From Sulfurimonas sp. HSL3-2 (GTDB lineage Bacteria > Campylobacterota > Campylobacteria > Campylobacterales > Sulfurimonadaceae): a stretch of 64,000 nt of DNA. The DNA lies in the NCBI RefSeq assembly GCF_039645965.1, contig NZ_CP147917.1:1550001-1614000 (forward strand), written 5' to 3'. A model generated the notes under the pieces. That model worked only from the letters and a program-made list of their open reading frames with translations, made no database searches and had not been told where the DNA came from. Positions 46,234-55,905 of the stretch are shown piece by piece (the stretch's first letter is position 1; each line of letters begins with the position of its first letter). The translations under genes and the position numbers were made by a program.

Positions 46234-47346
46234 CTATAAAAAACTTTTTGTGCCGCGTGAGTCGTATGAATCTTTGAACCTGAATGAGACAAGATTTTCC
46301 ATCACGGCAAAGAGGATTATAAAGTTCAAAAAGCTGCTTCCCCCGTAACTAAACATAGGCAGAGGCACCCCTACGACGGGTGCGAGTCCCATGGTCATGG
46401 CTATATTGACACTCATATAGATAAATATCATAAATGCGATGGCCGAGGCCACGACCTTGATGTAATAATCATCATGATATACACTAACGGCAAAGAGATG
46501 CAGTATCAAAAGGATATACATCGTTATGATAAATAAAGAGCCTAGAAAACCCGTTCTTTCGACTACATATGCAAATATAAAGTCGCTTGTAGCAATGGGC
46601 AGAAAGCGCATCTGTGTCTGTGTTGCATCATCTTTGTCTTTACCGCTCCAACCGCCCGAACCGATGGCGATAATAGACTGCTGTACGTGGTAAGAGGGTT
46701 TTTCAGCTACGAAATCCAATATCCTCTGTTTTTGATAATCGTGGAGCAACTGAGTATAGACTATCGGAAACATCAGTACGACGGCTACAAAGATAGTAGC
46801 CCAGATCTTCCAATATACTCCTACAAAGAAAAGGACTCCAAAACCGATCATAACCAAGACCATAGCCGTACCTAAGTCAGGTTCTTTTGCTATAAGTATG
46901 AAGGGGAGTAAAATATATGCGGATATCTTTAAAAACTCTTTGATTCTATAACCGTCTGGCGGAGGCGGAGCTTTACTTATAAGATATGCGAGCATTAAGA
47001 TAAGTGCGGGTTTTACGAACTCTGATGGTTGTATGGTCGCATGGACAAAAGGTATCTCGATCCAGCGTTTTGCACCCAGACGAGAGTGACCGAAAAACTC
47101 CACAGCGACAAGAAGCAGGATGTTGATCCAGTAGATAATGGGGATCATCCAGTTCATACGTCTTATCGGCAGAAAAAATACTACTGCAAAAGCCAAAAAA
47201 GCAAAAAAGACATAAGCCGTATGCTTTTGTGCCAACATCGGGACGACTTCGCCGATGAGCCAATGTGAGATAAATATAAGAGGCATAATGAATATGATGG
47301 AAATAAAATCAAATTGTGCTAAAATTCGCCTATCAATTCTCCACAA
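46234..47346 (-). CDS. rodA: Rod-shape protein RodA (SEDS glycosyltransferase)
   Basis: 370 aa from a TTG with AGGAG nine bases upstream, giving MWRIDRRIL like the RodA starts of relatives; the TTG three codons earlier lies directly on the ribosome site. Ten membrane helices; AKRWIEIP, QPSEFVKPALILMLAY, KEPDLGTAMVL and PVVGVPLPMFSYGGSS are SEDS motifs. Polymerises peptidoglycan for elongation with PBP2. Divergent from the rluD-like gene. Confidence 0.93.
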   Translation of the reverse strand: MWRIDRRILAQFDFISIIFIMPLIFISHWLIGEVVPMLAQKHTAYVFFAFLAFAVVFFLPIRRMNWMIPIIYWINILLLVAVEFFGHSRLGAKRWIEIPFVHATIQPSEFVKPALILMLAYLISKAPPPPDGYRIKEFLKISAYILLPFILIAKEPDLGTAMVLVMIGFGVLFFVGVYWKIWATIFVAVVLMFPIVYTQLLHDYQKQRILDFVAEKPSYHVQQSIIAIGSGGWSGKDKDDATQTQMRFLPIATSDFIFAYVVERTGFLGSLFIITMYILLILHLFAVSVYHDDYYIKVVASAIAFMIFIYMSVNIAMTMGLAPVVGVPLPMFSYGGSSFLNFIILFAVMENLVSFRFKDSYDSRGTKSFL

Positions 47347-47405
47347 ACTGCACAACTCCTAAAAAAAATTATGAGATTGTAACATACAAAGGTACTTATT
47401 TAATA

Positions 47406-48374
47406 ATGAATGAAAAAATATACACGATCCAAGAGCAACAAAGGTTAGATGCATTTTTAACTGATGAAATTGGACAGACAAGATCGCAAATAGTACAACT
47501 CATAAAACAAAATGCCGTAACGGTAGACGGGAAAGTAGTCGCAAAACCGGGTGTGAAACTAAAGCCCGGACAAGAGATCAAAGTCACATTTCCCGAAGCT
47601 AAAGAGAGTGCACCGTTAAAAGTGGATTTCGATGTGGAGATACTTTATGAAGACGATGACCTGCTTGTCATTAACAAACCTTCAGGTGTGACAGTACACC
47701 CTGCTCCCAGCGTAAAAGAAGCGACACTTGTCGACTGGCTGAAAAAAAGAGGGATCAGACTCTCGACTATAAGCGGTGAAGAGCGTCACGGTATCGTCCA
47801 CAGACTTGACAAAGGGACAAGCGGAGCTATGGTCATAGCAAAGACAAACGAAGCCCATGAAGCACTTTCTCTTCAGCTTCAAGACAAGACTATGGGAAGA
47901 TACTATCTTGCGATAAGCACACCTCCTCTAAAAGATGATATCACTGTCGTCGAAGAACCCATAGCAAGAAGCTCACACAACCGCTTGAAGATGGCTATCC
48001 AGTCTCACGGGAAATATGCAAAAACCGAGTTTAAAAAGACTCTTCTGAGCAAAGATGAGAGCTGTGAGCTTCTTACATGTAAGCTTTTTACAGGAAGAAC
48101 ACATCAGATAAGGGTCCACCTTGAAAAACTCAACAGACATATCGTAGGTGATCATCTCTATGGAGTAAAAGATAAGAAAGATAAGACGGAACATATCTTG
48201 CTTCATGCTTATTTATTATATTTTGTGCATCCGACGATGAAAACAACGCAGTATTTCACAGCCTCATTAGACAATGATATGTTACAATTTATAGAGAAAA
48301 ACTTTGATATGGAGAATTTTAATGAAAATATTAAACCTGATAGCATTAGGCACGGCTTCAGCACTTCTAATTAG
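47406..48374 (+). CDS. RluA/RluD-family 23S rRNA pseudouridine synthase
   Basis: 322 aa. S4 RNA-binding domain (~15-60), then the catalytic domain with HRLDKGTSGAMVIAKT (catalytic Asp) and LFTGRTHQIRVHL. Likely makes pseudouridines in 23S rRNA (RluD-type). ATG at 47406 taken; an open frame begins earlier but inside rodA's start region. Overlaps the next gene by 53 bp. Contains TTACATGTAA (48073-48082). Confidence 0.92.
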   Translation: MNEKIYTIQEQQRLDAFLTDEIGQTRSQIVQLIKQNAVTVDGKVVAKPGVKLKPGQEIKVTFPEAKESAPLKVDFDVEILYEDDDLLVINKPSGVTVHPAPSVKEATLVDWLKKRGIRLSTISGEERHGIVHRLDKGTSGAMVIAKTNEAHEALSLQLQDKTMGRYYLAISTPPLKDDITVVEEPIARSSHNRLKMAIQSHGKYAKTEFKKTLLSKDESCELLTCKLFTGRTHQIRVHLEKLNRHIVGDHLYGVKDKKDKTEHILLHAYLLYFVHPTMKTTQYFTASLDNDMLQFIEKNFDMENFNENIKPDSIRHGFSTSN

Positions 48375-49704
48375 CGGTTGTGTTTCTAGTACACCGACAC
48401 CTGCAAACGAAGATGCCATAGATACAAGTCTGCCTGTCATATCTTTAAACGGTCATATAGAAGATATGAAATCAGTCGCATTTGAATGGAAAGACACGAA
48501 AGATCCGAGAGTCAACGGTATATATGTTTACAGAAGCAATCCTGGCGAAAGTGACTCACAGATCACTAGATACGCTACTATTACCAACCGTTTTGCAACG
48601 CACTATGTAGACAACAACGTGAAACCGGATACAAAATACCAATACTTTTTTACAACTTTTTCGTCTGCGGCTCAAAGTGAAAAATCTCCGACTGTCAGTG
48701 TAAACACTCTGCCTGTACTACAGTCTGTTGCTTGGATACAAAGCATACAAAACATGCCAAGAAGCGTAAAAATACTTTGGAGACCACACACAAACCCTAG
48801 AGTAAGCGGATATATCTTAGAGAGAAAATCATTAAAAGATGAAGACTTTACAAAAATAGCACAAATAGACGGCAGACTAAATGCCGAGTATATCGACACA
48901 AACCTAGATGACGGGCAGGTCTACAAATACAGACTAAAAGCAGTCACTTATGACAATATCGTCTCAACTCCGAGTCTGATCATACAAGCAGTGACAAAAC
49001 CTCTTCCACTGGATATCAAAGGTCTGCATATCACAAACAACCTGCCTAAAAAGATACAGTTGTCATGGGATCCTAGTAATGCAAAAGATTTCGATTACTA
49101 CAAGCTCTACAGAGGAACAAGTGCGACGGGAAGCCTGGATTACTATGCAAAACTGAGCAACAACGAGTTTACGGATGCTGTAGATGAAGACGGTAAACAG
49201 TATTTTTATAAAGTGACTGTCGTCGACAAAGACGGTCTGGAAAGTGACCAGAACATTCCGGCTCTTCAAGGTATTACTCTGCCAAAACCAAAAGCACCTG
49301 CAGTTATCGGCGCAAAGATCGTAAACAACAGAGTCGAACTAAAATGGTCACAAGTAGACCCGAGAACAAAAAGCTATACGATCATCAAGACAGCAAAAAA
49401 AGGATGGCTTGACTCTCACGTAGATGAGATAAAAGGGATCCCGGTAACAAACTTTAGCGATGCCAACATATATGCAGGAGTAGAATATATCTACCAAGTC
49501 GTAGCAGTTGATGAAAACAACATCGCATCTGAACCTAGCAGCGAAGTCAGAGTATCATCAGACGACCTGCCTCCTTATGTTGAACAAAAAGATGAAAAAA
49601 TGATGGAAGACAAACCGATGCCACAAGAGAAAAAAGTAAATACACCGCCTGCACAAAAGAATTCTATAGAAGCAGCACCTGACCTTGATACGAGTACGCT
49701 CTAA
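48322..49704 (+). CDS. Fibronectin type III repeat lipoprotein
   Basis: 460 aa from the ATG at 48322 (GGAGA site). Lipobox LLISGC with Cys 20. Four FN3-like domains (~35-120, 125-215, 218-310, 312-405; each with a WxP/W start and a YxYxVxAV end) and a Pro/Lys-rich tail. A surface or periplasmic lipoprotein found next to trmB in Campylobacterota; role unknown. Confidence 0.9.
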   Translation: MKILNLIALGTASALLISGCVSSTPTPANEDAIDTSLPVISLNGHIEDMKSVAFEWKDTKDPRVNGIYVYRSNPGESDSQITRYATITNRFATHYVDNNVKPDTKYQYFFTTFSSAAQSEKSPTVSVNTLPVLQSVAWIQSIQNMPRSVKILWRPHTNPRVSGYILERKSLKDEDFTKIAQIDGRLNAEYIDTNLDDGQVYKYRLKAVTYDNIVSTPSLIIQAVTKPLPLDIKGLHITNNLPKKIQLSWDPSNAKDFDYYKLYRGTSATGSLDYYAKLSNNEFTDAVDEDGKQYFYKVTVVDKDGLESDQNIPALQGITLPKPKAPAVIGAKIVNNRVELKWSQVDPRTKSYTIIKTAKKGWLDSHVDEIKGIPVTNFSDANIYAGVEYIYQVVAVDENNIASEPSSEVRVSSDDLPPYVEQKDEKMMEDKPMPQEKKVNTPPAQKNSIEAAPDLDTSTL

Positions 49705-50882
49705 TGCCGCATCTACATGTAGAAAGTTTTAAAAAGATAGACCTCCCTTCTAAAAACGGGGAGTATACATTTAATTTTTTAGCAAAAAATGTAAAACATC
49801 CCGAAGAGCAGTTGATCGCCGTTGATACAAATGGACAGGAGTTTTTTCTTCTTTCCATACAAGATGAAGGAAAAAGTCTTCTCAAGACAGATAAGATAAC
49901 ACGTCCCTCATCAACATACTTGGTTCATCAGGCACTTTTATCATACGCGAAACTCTCGGGCATGGATGTACTTGCATCAAATGTGATCGACGGTAAAAAA
50001 AATATTCACCTGGACAATGTGACAGCACTTAAAGATATTGAGTACTTCGCATCGAACTTTCCTACAGACAAAGAGGTAAGAATAGAGGTCGGTTTCGGCT
50101 CGGGAAGACATATCCTGCATCAGGCAAAAAGCAATCCTGAGATCCTCTTTATTGGGATCGAGATACACCGCCCTTCTATCGAGCAGGTACTTAAACAGAT
50201 AAGTATAAACAAGCTGGATAATCTTCTGCTTCTTGACTATGATGCGAGACTCTTTTTAGAGCAGGTCCCATCAAACATCGTCGGCAAGATATATGTCCAC
50301 TTTCCTGTGCCTTGGGACAAGAAACCTCATCGCCGTGTGATCTCTAAAAAGTTTTTAGACGAAGCGACAAGAGTCCTTAAAGTCGGCGGACAACTGGAAC
50401 TCAGAACTGACAGTGAGAACTACTATGCTTACTCGTATGAGACGTTTATCTCTCGCACAAAAGTCAAGCTGCAGATAAACAAGAACCAGGATATCGCTAT
50501 CGTCAGCAAATATGAAGACCGCTGGCGTAAGATGGAAAAAAACATCTATGACATCACAATGATAAATGATGAAGAGAGCGAACCTTTACATGTAGAGGGT
50601 GACTTTAGTTTTGAAGCTGTGCAGACGGGAGCTGACAAACTTCAGGAGCTCAACTCTGTCATCAAAAGATTTGAAGACGGATTTATACACGTAGAAAGAG
50701 TATATAATGTCGAAGACAAAGATGCGATGCTCTTTAGAATATCGATGGGAAGCTTTGACAGACCGGAACATCTTTATGTACTGATAAGTCAAAACGAAAC
50801 AAGATATTTTCCAAAGCCGCCTTTAAAATCATCGGCAAATATAAAAGCCCACCAAATTTTAAAAGAGATGTTACATGGATAA
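49704..50882 (+). CDS. trmB: tRNA (guanine-N7-)-methyltransferase
   Basis: Makes m7G46 in tRNA. 392 aa, longer than E. coli TrmB because of N- and C-terminal extensions usual in Campylobacterota. SAM motif VEVGFGSGRHIL-like (RIEVGFGSGRH), then IGIEIHRPSIEQ and HFPVPWDKKPHRRVI. ATG shares its A with the lipoprotein stop (TAATG). Overlaps ftsE by 8 bp. Confidence 0.93.
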   Translation: MPHLHVESFKKIDLPSKNGEYTFNFLAKNVKHPEEQLIAVDTNGQEFFLLSIQDEGKSLLKTDKITRPSSTYLVHQALLSYAKLSGMDVLASNVIDGKKNIHLDNVTALKDIEYFASNFPTDKEVRIEVGFGSGRHILHQAKSNPEILFIGIEIHRPSIEQVLKQISINKLDNLLLLDYDARLFLEQVPSNIVGKIYVHFPVPWDKKPHRRVISKKFLDEATRVLKVGGQLELRTDSENYYAYSYETFISRTKVKLQINKNQDIAIVSKYEDRWRKMEKNIYDITMINDEESEPLHVEGDFSFEAVQTGADKLQELNSVIKRFEDGFIHVERVYNVEDKDAMLFRISMGSFDRPEHLYVLISQNETRYFPKPPLKSSANIKAHQILKEMLHG

Positions 50883-51546
50883 AGTGATAGTAGCAGAGGA
50901 TCTAACCCTTTCATATAATAAAAACGAGACGATCATAAACCAGGCCTCATTTTCGATAGAGTCAGGCAGTTTCACCTTTATTACAGGAGCCAGCGGTAGC
51001 GGTAAATCAACTCTGCTAAAATCACTTTACGGTGCACTTAAACCTGCTCAGGGAAGCCTGATCGTCGGCGGCGCACAGATCAACAATATCAGTTCAAAAA
51101 AACTGAACTTTCTCAGACAGCATATCGGGATAGTCTTTCAGGATTATAAACTCGTCAAAGAGTGGACTATCGAGAAAAACGTTATGCTGCCGCTGATCAT
51201 CGGCGGATATGAAAAGAGCGTAAGCGAACAGCAGGTTCATAAGCTTTTAAACCATGTCAAACTCAACCACCAGTCGGGAAAATATCCGCTTGAACTAAGC
51301 GGTGGGGAGCAACAGCGTGTAGCAATGGCGAGAGCACTTTCGCATAACCCTATCCTTATCCTTGCTGATGAGCCTACGGGGAATCTGGATGAGTACTCAT
51401 CAGAACTGATATGGAACCTGCTTGAGGGTGCGAACACTCAGCTAAAGACGACTATCATAGTTGTAACGCACCATATCCCAGAGACTATGAAGATCGACTA
51501 TAAACATCTCCACATCGAATATGGAACAATATATGAAGTCACTTAA
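50875..51546 (+). CDS. ftsE: Cell-division ABC ATPase FtsE
   Basis: 223 aa. Walker A GASGSGKS, signature LSGGEQQR, Walker [14 protein letters not shown], His switch TIIVVTHH. With FtsX it controls peptidoglycan hydrolysis at the septum. Overlaps trmB (8 bp) and ftsX (14 bp), forming a coupled cluster ftsE-ftsX-envC. Confidence 0.93.
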   Translation: MDKVIVAEDLTLSYNKNETIINQASFSIESGSFTFITGASGSGKSTLLKSLYGALKPAQGSLIVGGAQINNISSKKLNFLRQHIGIVFQDYKLVKEWTIEKNVMLPLIIGGYEKSVSEQQVHKLLNHVKLNHQSGKYPLELSGGEQQRVAMARALSHNPILILADEPTGNLDEYSSELIWNLLEGANTQLKTTIIVVTHHIPETMKIDYKHLHIEYGTIYEVT

Positions 51547-52345
51547 AAACCACTTTTCACTTATATTAGCACTATTTTCTATTCTCTTTGCTATTCAGAT
51601 ATTCATTATCAACGATAGAGCTCTAAAAGCTTATGAGGTAAAATTATCATCCAACTATTCTATGATAGTCGTTGCCAATACATCGATCACTGATGAAACA
51701 TTTAAACAATACAGCACAAATATAGAGACGATAGAACAGCTTTCAGCAGATGAGATAATCTCAAAACTTGAAAAGAATATAAGCAAAAAGAACATAGACC
51801 TTCTTAAGATCTCTATGCCGAAGTTTTACCGTATTCACCTAAAGACATTCCCTTCTCCAAGCGAGATCAAGAACTTAACGGCAAAGATGCTGAAAAACAA
51901 TACGATCACGAAAGTGGAAGATTTCTCAAATAACCACGATACGGTCTACAAACTTCTTCTGCTCTTTAAAGGGATCACACAGCTGTTTGCACTGGTAATA
52001 CTGGTCGTTACTGTACTTCTTATCGCAAAAGAGATGAGAATATGGCAGTTTAAACACAGCGAACGTATGAATATCATGGGACTCTTCGGAGCACCTGTAT
52101 GGTTACGCAGTGCCGTTCTTTTCAGACTCGCCATTGTAGATGCCCTGCTTTCATCTATCTTTGCCATAGCGCTTTTTTATGTCATCTCAAAAACAGCATG
52201 GGCAAAAGCACAGCTAAATGTCATAGGTATAGATATAGACATATTCAAATTTGTAAGCGATGGCAGCGTTTTAAGTATTGTCTCCATAACTATCTCTATC
52301 TTACTTGCAAGCATGATAGTCATAGGATATAAAGAAGAGGTATGA
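51533..52345 (+). CDS. ftsX: Cell-division permease FtsX
   Basis: 270 aa from ATG at 51533 (MKSLKNHFS). Membrane helix ~8-24, a periplasmic domain (~30-140), and three helices near the C-terminus (~145-165, 200-220, 245-265). Fits FtsX, which passes ATP-driven motion from FtsE to the periplasmic hydrolase activator encoded next. Sequence is divergent, as usual for FtsX in this phylum. Confidence 0.85.
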   Translation: MKSLKNHFSLILALFSILFAIQIFIINDRALKAYEVKLSSNYSMIVVANTSITDETFKQYSTNIETIEQLSADEIISKLEKNISKKNIDLLKISMPKFYRIHLKTFPSPSEIKNLTAKMLKNNTITKVEDFSNNHDTVYKLLLLFKGITQLFALVILVVTVLLIAKEMRIWQFKHSERMNIMGLFGAPVWLRSAVLFRLAIVDALLSSIFAIALFYVISKTAWAKAQLNVIGIDIDIFKFVSDGSVLSIVSITISILLASMIVIGYKEEV

Positions 52346-53556
52346 TGAGATTATTTTTATCTTTTATTCTTATCTTTTTTCCTCTTTTTGCCAATGCCTC
52401 AACTGTTGACAAAAAAATAAAAAGTACAGCATCGGCTATCCAAAGTAAAAAAAGTGAGTACTCCTCTATTCATGAGAAGATGCAGAAAAATGCACAAGAG
52501 ATCCTAAAGCAGAAGCAAGAGATCAAAAGGCAGCTCGAAAGGCTCAAAGAACTTGAGATCGAGCTTGCGATAAAAGAGGATGTTTACAAAACCAATATTT
52601 CTGAACTTGAAAACCTTTCTACAACGCAGTCAAACCTTAAAAAAGATCAAGAGGATATAGAACAAAAACTGATCTTCAACATCGCCAGAATGGCATCATT
52701 AACGATACTGATGGATAAAAAAGAGAGTACCAGCGTTGATTCTATCATGAGTGAAGAGATCATTAAGATACTGGCAAAACAGACGGATATGGATATTAAA
52801 GACCTTAATGAAAGGTTTTTTAAGAACAACGAGTATATGGCATCGTTAGAAAAGCAGAGTAACCTTATCAAAGACGAGATCGCATCTATCGACCAAAAAC
52901 GTAAAGAACTCAAACAGACAAAACAAGAAAATGAAAATGAACTTGCCAACTTAAAGAAAAACAAACAAAACTACAAGATCGCTTTAGAAAGGATCCTCAA
53001 ACAGCAAGACTCTTTGAAACAGACTCTAGCTAACTTAAATATCATCAAAGTTGATGAGATCAAAAGAGCAAAAGAGAAAGAACAGCAAGAACAGGCGATG
53101 AACGACGTCGATCTGACAAACATGCCTAAAGTCAAAAAAGTGGGAAGCAGCTATCAAAGCGTAAAGACAATAAGATACAGAGGTACTAAGACGATAGCTC
53201 CGCTTGACGGATATACCGTGACTAAAAAATACGGGAACTATACAGACCCGATCTATAATATAAAAATATTCAATGAATCCGTTTCGCTGGCACCTAAAGA
53301 GAAAGACGCAAAGGTTAGAAACGTGTTTAACGGAAAAGTGATCTTTGCTAAAAGCACACCTCTTTTAGACAATGTCGTCATCGTCGAACACGATAACGGC
53401 TTACATACGATCTATGCAAACCTCTCGCAGATAGCACCTGATATCAAAAAAGGGAAAAAGATCAGAAGAAGCTCAGTTATCGGACGTGTAAACGATGAAC
53501 TGGTTTTTGAAGTAACGCAAAAAAATTATCATATTAACCCGTTAGAACTGTTTTGA
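52342..53556 (+). CDS. envC: EnvC-like septal hydrolase activator with degenerate LytM domain
   Basis: 404 aa. Signal peptide (ends ANA), long coiled coil (~25-260), and a LytM-like C-terminal domain (~290-404) with VVIVEHDNGLHTIYANLSQI. The metal-binding HxxxD and HxH of active M23 peptidases are lost (no His in the first; FEVTQ at the end), as in E. coli EnvC, so it activates amidases rather than cuts. Overlaps ftsX by 4 bp (ATGA). Confidence 0.88.
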   Translation: MMRLFLSFILIFFPLFANASTVDKKIKSTASAIQSKKSEYSSIHEKMQKNAQEILKQKQEIKRQLERLKELEIELAIKEDVYKTNISELENLSTTQSNLKKDQEDIEQKLIFNIARMASLTILMDKKESTSVDSIMSEEIIKILAKQTDMDIKDLNERFFKNNEYMASLEKQSNLIKDEIASIDQKRKELKQTKQENENELANLKKNKQNYKIALERILKQQDSLKQTLANLNIIKVDEIKRAKEKEQQEQAMNDVDLTNMPKVKKVGSSYQSVKTIRYRGTKTIAPLDGYTVTKKYGNYTDPIYNIKIFNESVSLAPKEKDAKVRNVFNGKVIFAKSTPLLDNVVIVEHDNGLHTIYANLSQIAPDIKKGKKIRRSSVIGRVNDELVFEVTQKNYHINPLELF

Positions 53557-53841
53557 TCAGTTCTGCTCTTTGACGAAAGCATCGACTTTTCTCATCTCGT
53601 CAAAGAGTTCCTCTTTAGTAGAAAAAGTCAGTTCTACCCTATTTTTAACGACCTCGCCTAGAGGGTCGAAATCAAACACTAAGACATAATTCGCCAACTT
53701 TACTTTGTCACCGTTTAATTCAGCCCATTCAAGTGAGACCTGTGCTATTTCACCGTGAACATCTACTTGTACTGCAGGATACAGCCTTGTTATCTTTGTT
53801 AGATCTAACTCATGTCCATGAGACTTATATATCATCTTCAT
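53557..53841 (-). CDS. Small hypothetical protein, 94 aa
   Basis: Not a recognised family. Beta-rich (AVQVDVHGEIAQVSLEWAEL, YVLVFDFDPLGEVV) with a helical C-terminus. Adjacent to envC (convergent, no gap) and overlapping the start of the next minus-strand gene by 17 bp. No signal peptide. Confidence 0.7.
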   Translation of the reverse strand: MKMIYKSHGHELDLTKITRLYPAVQVDVHGEIAQVSLEWAELNGDKVKLANYVLVFDFDPLGEVVKNRVELTFSTKEELFDEMRKVDAFVKEQN

Positions 53842-54079
53842 TCCTATTTAAATTTTTTCGCATCTTTCCTGTCTGCATCTTTAAAAAAGCGAGCACTCCG
53901 AAAGTGACTCCGACAATGATAAAAAACATGCCTAGATAATCATCTTTCTCGTAGGCCATGATCACCCAGCACATATCCGCTAGAAGGAATGCTATGACAG
54001 ACTCATATATCTTGCCTTTGTAGGTTAGATATGCTCCGATATTCAAAAGAACACCGCCTATGACTGCATAAGAGACCAT
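53825..54079 (-). CDS. Small membrane protein, 84 aa
   Basis: Two or three membrane segments (~3-17, 25-42, 50-65) with a charged C-terminal tail. No family recognised. Coupled to the 94-aa gene by overlap. Confidence 0.7.
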   Translation of the reverse strand: MVSYAVIGGVLLNIGAYLTYKGKIYESVIAFLLADMCWVIMAYEKDDYLGMFFIIVGVTFGVLAFLKMQTGKMRKNLNRNEDDI

Positions 54080-54082
54080 AGA

Positions 54083-55288
54083 TTACTCCTTCATATATTT
54101 TTTATAGATCCAGAAATAGTAGAGTGAACTCATAAAAAAGGCTACTGCCATATAGATTATTATACTTTGTAATGGAACCCCAATTTTAGCCAATTCTCCG
54201 GTTAAAAGAGAAGTTATCGATGCAACTGTCAAAAATATCATATCGTTGTATGCTACTATACGACCATAGTACTCTTTATCTGTCTTATGTTGTATCAGCG
54301 TATAACTATATGACCAGAGTGTCGTCGTAAAAAAGCCCACCAATACCGATGCAAGCAGTGAAAGATAAAAGTACTCCATCACGTATGACCAGATAAGCAG
54401 TGCACTCCCCTGAAATATAAACAGATAAAACAGTCTTTTGTCGTTTATCCACTTTCCTAAAAACATCGGACCAAAAACAAGACCGACAGCTCTTGAAGAG
54501 TGCATAAGACCAAGTGCCAATGCCGTAGCGATTACGGCTGAATAGTATTTATCTACCATAAGTGCGACTATTGCATCAAAAGATGTAAGCCCCACGAGAG
54601 AATGGACAAGCATAAGATGCAGAACATGTCTGTTCTCTTTTAGATATGTAAATGTCTTTCTCATCATCTTGATGAGTGATTCATTGGACTTTGTGACGAT
54701 CACTTCTATTTGAACATTGAAAAGAAGTAAAAAACCTGTAAAGAATAAAAGTGCATCCAAAATGAAGGCCGTTTTAACGCCGAGTGCAAATACTACAAAT
54801 CCGCTGACTGCCATCCCGACCGTATATGAAAAAGACCAGATGATCGAGTGTATTTCGTTTGCCTGTTTGAGTACATCATGTTTCAGTATTCTAGGCAGAA
54901 GCGACATCTCCGCAGTAAAATAAAAACTTGCAGCTCCCATCCTTATGAATATGATGATATACAAAAGCCATAATAAAGAGACATCGGTTACCAGCAAAAG
55001 AGACAATGTGGAGATGATCTCGATCGATAAAAGTGTGAGCATAAGCTTTTTGGGGTCAAGTCTGTCTATAAGTGTCCCGCTCAGAGGCGCCTGTAAGACA
55101 CCGGGCAAAAAGTGAAGTGCAGCTACCAGTGCGATGACGCCTGCCGATACGTTCATCTCTATAAGCAAAGTATATATTGCGACATTACTAAACCAAGCAC
55201 CGAAATAGGAGATAAGCTGTATGGTCGACAAACGTCTTAAAACGTATTCATTTTTCAATAATTCTAGATATTGTTTCATAAACGGCAT
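54083..55288 (-). CDS. MFS transporter
   Basis: 401 aa, about twelve membrane helices. GTLIDRLDPKKLML is the MFS loop 2-3 motif (variant of GxLaDrxGrkxx). Resembles the MFS_3/EntS-like exporters. Substrate unknown. Three bases before the 84-aa gene start, so one operon. Confidence 0.88.
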   Translation of the reverse strand: MPFMKQYLELLKNEYVLRRLSTIQLISYFGAWFSNVAIYTLLIEMNVSAGVIALVAALHFLPGVLQAPLSGTLIDRLDPKKLMLTLLSIEIISTLSLLLVTDVSLLWLLYIIIFIRMGAASFYFTAEMSLLPRILKHDVLKQANEIHSIIWSFSYTVGMAVSGFVVFALGVKTAFILDALLFFTGFLLLFNVQIEVIVTKSNESLIKMMRKTFTYLKENRHVLHLMLVHSLVGLTSFDAIVALMVDKYYSAVIATALALGLMHSSRAVGLVFGPMFLGKWINDKRLFYLFIFQGSALLIWSYVMEYFYLSLLASVLVGFFTTTLWSYSYTLIQHKTDKEYYGRIVAYNDMIFLTVASITSLLTGELAKIGVPLQSIIIYMAVAFFMSSLYYFWIYKKYMKE

Positions 55289-55431
55289 AGTATCAAAAAT
55301 AGCTATAATTTTTACACACTACATGTAAAGAATTTAAAAATGTTAAATAAAATTCATTTTTTGCTAAAGTTTTTAAATTAACTGTCGATAGTAAATTCAG
55401 AGTGATATTCTTAAATTATAAGGAGTGTGCC

Positions 55432-55803
55432 ATGGACGGCTTACAAAACATCGCAAGACAGCAAGTCTCACAAATGTCTCATCCAAGTGCTCAAGGAAGA
55501 GCTGCGGCAGAGCAGACGCATCAAGCAACTGTAGTTCAGCAGATGCAAAAAGAAGATATGCATCCGACAAAAAAGATTACTTCAGAAGATGAAGTGAACG
55601 CTTTGGTCAAAAAAATGAATGAGGCATTAAGCCCGTTTAATACATCTATAAAGTTTGGTGTCGATACACAAGATACATTTTATGTCTCGGTTATAGATTC
55701 TAAAGATCAAAAGATGATAAGACGTTTTCCGGTTGAACAAGCCGTAGAATTTTTACCAAAAATGAAAGAATTTACAGGAATACTATTCGATACAAAAGGA
55801 TAA
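55432..55803 (+). CDS. flaG: Flagellar protein FlaG
   Basis: 123 aa from ATG at 55432 (AAGGAGTGTGCC). C-terminal part KEDEVNALVKKMNEALSPF-like (EDEVNALVKKMNEALSPFNT) and KFGVDTQDTFYVSVID, IRRFPVEQAVEFLPKM are the FlaG pattern. Limits flagellar filament length. The N-terminal Gln/His-rich tail is usual. Transcription ends in a clear terminator overlapping its stop codon. Confidence 0.9.
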   Translation: MDGLQNIARQQVSQMSHPSAQGRAAAEQTHQATVVQQMQKEDMHPTKKITSEDEVNALVKKMNEALSPFNTSIKFGVDTQDTFYVSVIDSKDQKMIRRFPVEQAVEFLPKMKEFTGILFDTKG

Positions 55804-55820
55804 GGAAACTTATCCTTTTT
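55794..55820 (+). terminator. Intrinsic terminator after flaG
   Basis: AAAAGGATAAG (55794-55804), loop GAAA, CTTATCCTTTT (55809-55819): an 11-bp perfect stem ending in T-run. It overlaps the flaG stop codon and may also terminate from the other side. Confidence 0.85.
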
Positions 55821-55905
55821 GTCTACTCCTCCTCCACTAACTATTTTTTAATCTATTTTGTTGTAACATCACGCATATTATTTTATCTATTACGAGGTTT
55901 TGTGT

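Noticed and set aside
55360-55375. Sigma-54-type promoter before flaG
   Set aside because: A TTGCT is present but no GAAC at the right distance.
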